Source: DASYKT01 sp035995185
Lineage (GTDB): Bacteria > Acidobacteriota > Blastocatellia > Pyrinomonadales > Pyrinomonadaceae
Direction of reading: 5' to 3'
DNA length: 64,000 bases
NCBI GenBank assembly: GCA_035995185.1
Contig: DASYKT010000009.1
Span: forward strand, 30,947-94,946
The notes under the pieces are model-generated. The model worked only from the letters and a program-made list of their open reading frames with translations. It was not told the DNA's origin and searched no databases. This document shows, in pieces, positions 50,444 through 58,030 of this stretch. The translations under genes were made by a program, and so were the position numbers. Every line of letters starts with the position of its first letter. Position 1 is the stretch's first letter.

Positions 50444-51351
50444 ATCATATGCGCCGCAGTAGCGCCCATTCCGGCGGCGGTGCTGACGGTCATCGAATCC
50501 GGGCTGGCAATATCCCCTACCGCATAAACATTTTCCACTGACGTTTCGCAGCGCTCATTGACCTTAATAAAACCTTTTTCGTCGAGCTCCACCTGGCTGC
50601 GGAAAAGCTCGGAATTCGGCTCGACGCCGATCCTGATCAGCAGCGCCTGCACCGGCAGCGCTGAACCGTCACCGCTAACAATATCGCGAACGATCACGCT
50701 TTCGACATTTTCTCCGCCTTCTATCTTTGTAACAATAGAATTGACGAGAATCTTGATTTTGGAATCTGCCTCGACTTTGTCTCTAAACTCTTTGCGGGCG
50801 CGAAACACCGTGCTGTGATGCACGATGGTCACCGACCGCGCGGCTTCCGCTAATATCAACGCATTCTCAAACGCCGCATCGCCGCCGCCCACGATCACCA
50901 GATCTTTATTTCGCGCCAACTCTTTATCGCGCGCGCCCGAAACCAGAATGCCTTTTCCCGCAAATTCTTCTTCTCCGGCAACACCTAATTTTCTTCGCCT
51001 GACACCGGTGGCAATTATCAGCGCACCGGCCTGCAGTTTTTCTCCCCCGGCCAGTTCGATCACGCCATCTTCGAGGCTTACCCTGCGAACTTCCGCATTT
51101 ATTCTGACCTCAAGCCGCGCGCTTTCGGGTATTTGTATCAGCTTGTCCCGCAGCTCGAAACCGTTTTGCGCTTTTACCCCGGGATAATTTTCTATCGGGT
51201 TATAGATCCGAAGAAGCTGCCCGCCTAATTCGCCGTGCTGCTCCAAAACAAGCGCCGAAAGTCCCAACTCGGCACACCATCTCCCCGCCGAAACCCCGGC
51301 CACACCGCCGCCGATAATGATCACGTCTTTATCCATAAGAGCTGACTGCAT
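50422..51351 (-). CDS. thioredoxin-reductase-like FAD/NAD(P) oxidoreductase lacking the CxxC pair
   Basis: 309 residues. FAD motif VIIIGGGVAGVSAG (about 10-23), YNPIENYPGV, ALIIATGVRRRKLG, a second dinucleotide fold LVIVGGGDAAFENALIL near 151, and VYAVGDIASP near the end. Where thioredoxin reductases have the redox CATC, this protein reads VSGARDKEL, so it cannot relay electrons to a disulfide. It may be a ferredoxin/flavodoxin-NADP reductase or other reductase. The terminal CRNREP and stop come from the repeat at 50412-50443. Confidence 0.88.
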   Translation of the reverse strand: MQSALMDKDVIIIGGGVAGVSAGRWCAELGLSALVLEQHGELGGQLLRIYNPIENYPGVKAQNGFELRDKLIQIPESARLEVRINAEVRRVSLEDGVIELAGGEKLQAGALIIATGVRRRKLGVAGEEEFAGKGILVSGARDKELARNKDLVIVGGGDAAFENALILAEAARSVTIVHHSTVFRARKEFRDKVEADSKIKILVNSIVTKIEGGENVESVIVRDIVSGDGSALPVQALLIRIGVEPNSELFRSQVELDEKGFIKVNERCETSVENVYAVGDIASPDSMTVSTAAGMGATAAHMICRNREP

Positions 51352-51635
51352 TTATTCTGTCACGATACTCTTCTTTGGTCTAATACTTGCAAATATTAAC
51401 GGCGGGTTAAATCCCCTGAACCTGTACTTCTTAGCTTAGTGCTTGATTTTACAGCATTTACCAAGCTATTGGAGGTGCCAAGTGTGTGGTAATTGACAAT
51501 TATTGTCAGTGTTTCGATTACGCTTTTTGTCAGTCCGGGCATTTCTTCTTAAAACCCCTTCTAGCGTCCCGACGGCAAAAACGGCGAAAGGTAATTGAAG
51601 AACAATCCTATTTTAGAACGATCGGCGAAAAAAAT
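51352..51635. other. region upstream of the chemosensory cluster (about 280 bp)
   Basis: Between the divergent flavoprotein and TPR/receiver genes. An open frame from a GTG at 51486 is in phase with the downstream gene, but its residues are Cys/Phe-rich and unlike a TPR protein, so I place the start at 51636. No operator is clear. Confidence 0.4.
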
Positions 51636-54161
51636 ATGAACTCCGAACTCCAAACTCTGGTTTCCCTCGATACGCTCACGAATATCCCCGACGAAGCCGC
51701 CCAGGAGATAATTTCTCTCTTGCGCACCGGTATCGAAGCCGCCAAAAACGGCAGCCGCGACGAAGCTAAAGCCCTACTTTTCCGCGTCACAGACATCGAC
51801 CCTGACAATGAGATGGCGTGGCTCTGGCTTGCTTCCGTCAGCGAATACCCCGAAGAACTTCTGACCTTCCTGCAAAAAGTTTTAAATATCAACCCGGCGA
51901 ATGAGCAGGCGCTGGAATGGGAAAAATCGACCAAAGCTCTGCTGGCGCGCAACCTGGTGCAATACGGCATCACCGCCGTCCAGGAAAACAAAAAAGAATC
52001 CGCCAAGCGCTGCTTTCTGCGCGCGATCGAAACCGACGAGAACAACGAGATGGCCTGGCTCTGGATGGCTTCGATCACCGAAGACCAGGATGAAAAATCC
52101 GCACATTTGGAAAAAGTTTTAGCGATCAACCCGGAAAACGAAGTAGCTAACACGCTGCTGAAAATACAGCGCAAGGACGAAGCCCAGGACCTGCTGCAAA
52201 AGAGCAAGGCTTCGGCCGTTCGCGGCAACCGCCAGGAAGCGCTGGAAATGCTCGAACAGATCAAACAGCTCGATTCCGAGACGGACGAAGTCTGGATCCT
52301 GCAGGCGCACTTGTCCGAATCTTTCGAGGAAAAAGCTTTCTGTTTTAACCAGGCGCTGGCCTGCAATCCCGAAAATGAAGCGGCCCGTTTTGGCCTCGCT
52401 TCGCTGGAATCCATTCTTCAGGCCGTCAATGGTAACGGCAATAGCCATTCAAACGGCACCGCCAGCCTTCTCTCCCCCGAATTGGAAGAAGAGCTAAACG
52501 CCGTGCACGATACCGAAGATACCGTCATTGACCAGTCTTTTAGCGCCGAAGAAACTGAAGAAAAAGTATTTGTCGAAGAGGAAATGTCAGCGCCCGAAGC
52601 TTTTTTCACCCCGCAAGAGGCTGAAGAAGTCGAAGAAACAGCCGTCGCCGAAGAGACCGTGGCGGACGAGCCTGAGAATGCTTTTCCCTCATTTTCCGCG
52701 CACATGAACGAACCGGAAGAGCTTACCGAAACCGAGCAGCATTCCTTTGACGCGACGACCGGCGATCTCGATCAGGACCTGATCGCAAGTGAACCCGCCG
52801 CTTCTGTTTTCGAAGACATCACGGCCGAAATGGAAGCTGAGACAGAAACCGCGACGGAAAATGAAACGGAAGATGAACCCGTGGCTTCGTATTTCACGGA
52901 GAGTGCGGCAGAAGAAGCCGACGAACCCGCAGCTTCGTATTTTGCGGAAAGTTCTGAGGAAGAGGCAGAAGAACCCGTAGCTTCGTATTTCGCGGAGAAT
53001 GCGGCAGAAGAAGCAGCAGAGGAATTAGAGGAAGCTCAACCCGCCCCTTCATTTTTCACGGAAAGCTCAGAAGTGGAAGAGGAAGTTCAGGCCGCAGCTC
53101 CTTCATATTTTGAAGAAAGTCCGGAAGCCGAAGAAGCGCCGGAAAATATTGTTGAAGAATCGATGAATGCTCAGCCGGAAACCTTAGCGGTTGAGAAAGA
53201 AGAAACCGAACAGGAGATCACAGCCGAAACGTTTTATTTTGGCCAGGACGATATCGAAAACACGGTCGATTCCCTGATCGAAACAAAACAGGACAACGAC
53301 GAAACACCTTTTGCGGAAACCGAGGGATCAGCGACTCCGGAAGACTCTTCAGAAGTTGTCGAGGAGGTTAACGAAGAAATGCAATTATCTCATGCTACTG
53401 CCGATCAGGCGCCGTTTGCGCAAATGTCCGACTGTCCTTTCTGCGGCGTAGAAAACAATATCAACGATGAGGTCTGCACCGGATGCAACGCCGTGATGGG
53501 GCTTCATAATATGGATATGCTTTTATCGCACGTGGGCGTCGACAAGGAAAAACTTTCCCAGGCGGTCGAAAGTATGGAATCGAATCTCGAAGCCGATTCG
53601 TTCTCCGCCGAGGAATATTTTACCCTCGGGCTCGCCTGCCTTAATCTCAAAGACCTCGATAACGGTCTGAATTACCTACAGCGATCTTACATTCTCAACC
53701 CAACCCACTCGTTCCTGAAATCTCAGATCGACGAATTGGCCAAGCGCGTCGGCAAGAACGAGGACGCCATTGTTGAAGGCATGGGAAGCGGTGTGGCCGG
53801 CAAGACCATCATGGTGGTTGACGACAGCGCTACCATCCGAAAACTGGTCAGCGCCAAGCTGGAAAAACACGGGCATAACGTGGTTGCCGCCGTGGACGGA
53901 ATGGACGCCCTGGCCAAACTCGAAGAGATCGTGCCTGATTTGATCCTGCTCGATATCACGATGCCGCGGCTGGATGGCTACCAGGTTTGCAAGCTCATCC
54001 GCGCCAACGAAAATACCCGTTTCGTTCCGATCGTGCTTATCTCCGGCAAGGATGGATTTTTCGACAAGGTGCGCGGCAAAATGTGCGGCTCCACCACGTA
54101 TATCACCAAGCCCTTCGGCCCGGAAATGCTGCTGAGGACCGTCGAAGAGTACTTCCAGTAA
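51636..54161 (+). CDS. TPR / zinc-ribbon / response-regulator protein (PilG-like output of the chemosensory cluster)
   Basis: 841 residues from the ATG at 51636. The N-third has helical TPR-like repeats (DPDNEMAWLWLASVSEYPEE, DENNEMAWLWMASITEDQDE). A very acidic central region (about 285-590) carries repeats of P[VA]ASYF[TA]E[SN] separated by Glu-rich spacers. A zinc-ribbon CPFCGVENNINDEVCTGC (about 600-617) follows, then another TPR pair. The C-terminal receiver (about 718-841) has VVDDSATIRK, DLILLDITMPRLDGY with the phosphoacceptor Asp and ITKPFGPEML. The receiver resembles PilG/CheY. First gene of the cluster. Confidence 0.88.
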   Translation: MNSELQTLVSLDTLTNIPDEAAQEIISLLRTGIEAAKNGSRDEAKALLFRVTDIDPDNEMAWLWLASVSEYPEELLTFLQKVLNINPANEQALEWEKSTKALLARNLVQYGITAVQENKKESAKRCFLRAIETDENNEMAWLWMASITEDQDEKSAHLEKVLAINPENEVANTLLKIQRKDEAQDLLQKSKASAVRGNRQEALEMLEQIKQLDSETDEVWILQAHLSESFEEKAFCFNQALACNPENEAARFGLASLESILQAVNGNGNSHSNGTASLLSPELEEELNAVHDTEDTVIDQSFSAEETEEKVFVEEEMSAPEAFFTPQEAEEVEETAVAEETVADEPENAFPSFSAHMNEPEELTETEQHSFDATTGDLDQDLIASEPAASVFEDITAEMEAETETATENETEDEPVASYFTESAAEEADEPAASYFAESSEEEAEEPVASYFAENAAEEAAEELEEAQPAPSFFTESSEVEEEVQAAAPSYFEESPEAEEAPENIVEESMNAQPETLAVEKEETEQEITAETFYFGQDDIENTVDSLIETKQDNDETPFAETEGSATPEDSSEVVEEVNEEMQLSHATADQAPFAQMSDCPFCGVENNINDEVCTGCNAVMGLHNMDMLLSHVGVDKEKLSQAVESMESNLEADSFSAEEYFTLGLACLNLKDLDNGLNYLQRSYILNPTHSFLKSQIDELAKRVGKNEDAIVEGMGSGVAGKTIMVVDDSATIRKLVSAKLEKHGHNVVAAVDGMDALAKLEEIVPDLILLDITMPRLDGYQVCKLIRANENTRFVPIVLISGKDGFFDKVRGKMCGSTTYITKPFGPEMLLRTVEEYFQ

Positions 54162-54298
54162 ACGGATGTTCCCGAGGGCAAGATCTTTGCCACTCGCAAG
54201 AATAGTCCGCCGCCCGAATCTCACAAAAAAATTATCAGCCGGTCGCGCCTCCATCACAAGGCGCCGCCGGCTACGCGCACTTAAGACTTTAAGCAAGA

Positions 54299-54877
54299 AT
54301 GATGGAAACTTCTTTTCTAGAGATCCCGGAAGAACAATTTTTTCTCCCTGCTGATTGGGAAGAGGACGGTGCGCTGGAATTATTCGATATCTCGTATCTC
54401 CGCGGTTTGACCGAAACCGCCAAGGCCCCCGCCAGCGGCGAGAAATATATAGTTTTCACTTCCGGTGAACAGGTTTTTGGCGTCTCGTTAAAAAATGTGA
54501 CCGAGGTCTGCCGTTCGCTGCCGGTGACGATCCTGCCCGGCGCTCCTGAATGGCTGGCCGGCGTAACCAACCTGCGCGGCGATCTGCTCGCCGTGATCGA
54601 TCCCGATACCGCTGTGAAAGCCGAAGTCGGCGCCGCTAAAACCAAGATCATCGTTCTGACCGACGGGCAAAAACGGCTCATCGGCCTGCTGGCGGACCAG
54701 GTTAATGAGATCACTCTCTTGCCCGCGGGCAAGATCGATCCAACCTCATCCGGCGTGGCTGACGGGTTGGCGGCCTTCGCCTGCGGCAGTTCGACCTATC
54801 GAAACTCTTCCTTGACGGTGCTCGATACCGGCAAGATATTTTCCTGGCCCGAGTTAAGCAAATTAAGCGAGCAATAA
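54299..54877 (+). CDS. CheW/PilI-like adaptor
   Basis: 192 residues. An N-terminal extension (about 1-45) precedes the CheW fold: YIVFTSGEQVFGVSLKNVTE, LPGAPEWLAGVTNLRGDLLA and ITLLPAGKIDP. Couples the receptors to the CheA-like kinase. It starts 138 nt after the TPR/receiver gene; a second ATG at 54302 is adjacent. Confidence 0.9.
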   Translation: MMETSFLEIPEEQFFLPADWEEDGALELFDISYLRGLTETAKAPASGEKYIVFTSGEQVFGVSLKNVTEVCRSLPVTILPGAPEWLAGVTNLRGDLLAVIDPDTAVKAEVGAAKTKIIVLTDGQKRLIGLLADQVNEITLLPAGKIDPTSSGVADGLAAFACGSSTYRNSSLTVLDTGKIFSWPELSKLSEQ

Positions 54878-54885
54878 GAAGTACT

Positions 54886-56442
54886 ATGCCGGAATTCGAT
54901 AAAAATAAATTGTTACCTTCGCTCAAGTCCCGCATCTGGGCAGCGTCGATCGCCATCGTCGTCCTCGTCTTTCTGGGAGCGATCTTTTCCGGTTATTTGC
55001 TGCTTGCGCTCCAGGCCCAGGATTCATTTTGGGCGATCGTGCCCGTGACGCTTATCGCGCCCGCGGTGGTAATTATCGGCTGGTGGTTGAGCAACGAGGT
55101 CACCGAATCGATCGCTAAAGTGGCGATCGCCGCGCAGATCCTCGAACGCGGAAGCTTTAACTCGCCCCTGCCCAGCACCGGCGCCAGGGAAACCGAAGAG
55201 ATCCTGGAAAAATTGCAGCGTTATAACCAGGGAATGCAGCGCATGTCCGCCGCGATGGAGCAGGTGGCCCGCGGCGAAATAAACGTATTGATGCGGCCCG
55301 GCTCTACCACCGATCGTTTTGGCTTGGCCTTTCAAAAACTTCTCGAGGAAACCTCGGCCGCGATAAAAATAAAGACCGATCTTGACGGCCTGCAGAATTC
55401 CCTGCGCGGCATCAATAACGAAATTGCCGGGGCCAAATACGGCGACCTCACGGTCGAAGCGCATTCCACCACGGAAGGGACCGAATCGGTTTCGTCCGTG
55501 ATAAACCAGTTGGTAAAAAATCTCCGCGATACCGTCGCTCGCATCCGCAAAGGGACCGGTAAATCGGAAAACACCGCGCTAAATATTCAAAAGACGCTCG
55601 ACTCCGTCTTTGAAACCAACACCCGCCTCTCCGAAGAATTAAGCGACGCTTCCGTGACCTTGAAGCAGATGCCCAAATCGGCGCAGCGCCTGTCGGAAAA
55701 ACTCGTCGATTCCGGCACGCATATTTCGCGCTCTCTGACCCAGGCGGCCAAGAGCGTCAAGATAATTCAAACCAATCTGGCTTCGGTCAATCTTATCCGC
55801 GGGCAGATCGACGACGCTTCCCGCCGTTTTCAGCGCATGAGCGAATTTTCGCAGGAAGTAGGCAAGGTCGTTAAGATCGTGGAAGACCTCGCCCGGCGCA
55901 CGAACCTGATCGCGCTTAATGCGTCGATCCAGGCCAACGAAGCCGGCGATGCCGGGCACGGTTTTGGGTTGGTGGTAAAGGAGCTCGAACATTTGGCGGA
56001 AAAATCAGCCAGCGCGAACCGCCAGTTTTCCACCATGACCCGCGTCATTCAGAGCGAAGCTAAAGAGGCGCGCTCCGCTATCGATGAAACTTCCCGCGAA
56101 GCCGCTGCGATCTCGAAATTTGCCCTCGAAACATTAGAAGCCCTGCACGAGCTGCAGAAAAATATCAATCAACTGAGCGAGACGCATGAAAACCTGCTGG
56201 CGTCCGCCCAGAAACAAAGCCAGGATTCCACCGTCGTATCCAAAGCTTTTCTCGAAAACACCGCCGAAACGCAGAAGGCCATTCTGACTATGAAAAATGT
56301 CACCGCGGCGCTCGATAAAATAACCAAGGTATCACAGGAAATGGCTTCGGGAGTGGCGGCTTTCAAGATCCCGGAAAAAGAAACCAAGGTCCCGTATCTC
56401 GGAGGATCGCTTAAAAAGCTCGATTCCGAGCTTGTTAATTAA
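54886..56442 (+). CDS. methyl-accepting chemotaxis-like protein (first receptor)
   Basis: 518 residues. Two N-terminal helices (about 15-38 and 45-66) leave almost no periplasmic sensor loop. HAMP-like region about 67-125, a second about 165-225, then the coiled-coil signalling domain. The hairpin tip reads RTNLIALNASIQANEAGDAG, with HGFGLVVKELEHLAEKSASA rather than the canonical GKGFAVVADEVRxLAxRS. No clear methylation site. Resembles PilJ. 9 nt after the CheW gene. Confidence 0.88.
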   Translation: MPEFDKNKLLPSLKSRIWAASIAIVVLVFLGAIFSGYLLLALQAQDSFWAIVPVTLIAPAVVIIGWWLSNEVTESIAKVAIAAQILERGSFNSPLPSTGARETEEILEKLQRYNQGMQRMSAAMEQVARGEINVLMRPGSTTDRFGLAFQKLLEETSAAIKIKTDLDGLQNSLRGINNEIAGAKYGDLTVEAHSTTEGTESVSSVINQLVKNLRDTVARIRKGTGKSENTALNIQKTLDSVFETNTRLSEELSDASVTLKQMPKSAQRLSEKLVDSGTHISRSLTQAAKSVKIIQTNLASVNLIRGQIDDASRRFQRMSEFSQEVGKVVKIVEDLARRTNLIALNASIQANEAGDAGHGFGLVVKELEHLAEKSASANRQFSTMTRVIQSEAKEARSAIDETSREAAAISKFALETLEALHELQKNINQLSETHENLLASAQKQSQDSTVVSKAFLENTAETQKAILTMKNVTAALDKITKVSQEMASGVAAFKIPEKETKVPYLGGSLKKLDSELVN

Positions 56443-56474
56443 TAGTCGCAGTAAGCAGCAGTTAAGGAAATAAG

Positions 56475-58025
56475 ATGTCGATCAAAGACCGTAAAATAGA
56501 AACCAATCTCTCGTCGCTTTCGCTACTCTTGCTTTGCCTGGGTGGAATTGGTTTTTTTGTCTCGCAAGTCAGCACTTCCGCGGTCTCAGGATGGCTTGCT
56601 TTCGGCGGCTTTTTTCTCGTCTTCGGAACGGCGCTGATCGCCGTGATGATCAACTTTCAAAATCGCTCACGCCAGCGAAGTATTGCGAACAAGATCAACG
56701 ATATCGCTTCGGGAAATATTTCGGCCGGTGTCGATCTGGGTGCCGAGAACAATGACGAGTTAAACCAGGCGATACAAAATCTGCTCGATTATTTGAACGA
56801 CAAAGCTTCGCTGATCGACAAGATCGCCGCCGGCGACCTGACCGCTAAAGTAGAAATGCGCTCGATGGACGATACCTTCGGCAATATTTTTCAGAATATG
56901 CTGGAAAAGCTTCAGCGCGTGGTACAAACCGAAGACGAGCGAAACGGCCTGCGAAATTCGATCTCAAAACTTCTCAGTGAAGTATCGGAGATCGCCCAGG
57001 GCGACCTGACCGTCGAAGCCGAGGTCGGCAACGAAACCACCGGCGCCTTAGCCGATGCTTTTAATTTTATGACCTCGGAACTGCGCGCGCTGATCAAGCA
57101 GGTAAAAAACGTCACCTTCGAAGTGACCCATTCCGCGCAGGACATCAGCAAAACCACCGGCGAGCTGGCCGAAGGCAGCGAAACACAAGCCGTTCAAATC
57201 GCGCAGACCTCGCAGGCGGTGGAAGACATGGCGCTCCAGATCCAGGAAGTTTCGATCAACGCCACGATGTCCGCCAAAGTGGCCGGCGAATCTCTCAACA
57301 TGGCGCAGCACGGAACGCAGGCGGTGCAGGACAACATCGACGCGATGAACCGCATTCGCAACCAGGTGCAGGAAACCGCCAAGCGCATCAAAAAACTCGG
57401 CGAGCGTTCGCAGGAGATCAGCGAGATCGTCCAGCTTTTGGATGAGCTGTCCGAACGCACCAGCCTGCTGGCATTAAACGCTTCATTGCAGGCCGCCGCC
57501 GCGGGCGAAGCCGGGCGCGGATTTGCCGCCGTGACCGAGGAAGTCGAACGCCTTGCCGAACGCTCTAACCGCGCCGCGCAAAAGATCGCCACGCTGGCCC
57601 AAAGCATCCAATACGAAACCAAGGACGTGGTTTCCTCGATGGAAGAAACGATCCACGAGGTCGTGGTCGGGTCCACCCTGGCCGATAAAGCCGGGCAAAC
57701 CTTGACCGAGATCGAAAAGGTTTCCAATCAGTTGGCCGACCTGATCAAACTCATCTCCGAATCAGCCCGCCACCAGGCCGCCGGTTCGGAATCTATTTCA
57801 AAAGCGATGGCCAGCATTTCGAAAGTGACCGAATTGGTAAATTCCGGTTCGAAAAAAGCGGTCAATTCCTCCAAAAATCTCGTCACCTTGTCTGACCATC
57901 TGAGCAATTCAGTCGCCACTTTCAAACTTCCCGAAGATAAAAAGGAAGCGCTCGATATTCCTCCCCCAGGAAAAAACATGGAAAAGAACGGCAGTTCATA
58001 TTTAGGCCTTAACGGCTCATTTTAA
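56475..58025 (+). CDS. methyl-accepting chemotaxis protein (second receptor, PilJ-like)
   Basis: 516 residues. Two N-terminal helices (about 17-32 and 37-56) with a tiny loop, two or three HAMP units (about 58-230), and a full signalling domain with ERTSLLALNASLQAAAAGEA and GRGFAAVTEEVERLAERS, closer to the canonical tip than the first receptor. It shares the double-TM, tandem-HAMP layout of PilJ. Confidence 0.92.
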   Translation: MSIKDRKIETNLSSLSLLLLCLGGIGFFVSQVSTSAVSGWLAFGGFFLVFGTALIAVMINFQNRSRQRSIANKINDIASGNISAGVDLGAENNDELNQAIQNLLDYLNDKASLIDKIAAGDLTAKVEMRSMDDTFGNIFQNMLEKLQRVVQTEDERNGLRNSISKLLSEVSEIAQGDLTVEAEVGNETTGALADAFNFMTSELRALIKQVKNVTFEVTHSAQDISKTTGELAEGSETQAVQIAQTSQAVEDMALQIQEVSINATMSAKVAGESLNMAQHGTQAVQDNIDAMNRIRNQVQETAKRIKKLGERSQEISEIVQLLDELSERTSLLALNASLQAAAAGEAGRGFAAVTEEVERLAERSNRAAQKIATLAQSIQYETKDVVSSMEETIHEVVVGSTLADKAGQTLTEIEKVSNQLADLIKLISESARHQAAGSESISKAMASISKVTELVNSGSKKAVNSSKNLVTLSDHLSNSVATFKLPEDKKEALDIPPPGKNMEKNGSSYLGLNGSF

Positions 58026-58030
58026 TACCA

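Noticed and set aside
51486..51635. 50-residue upstream extension of the TPR/receiver protein
   Set aside because: Composition (Cys, Phe, Arg rich) is unlike the protein and there is no good start; the ATG at 51636 fits better.
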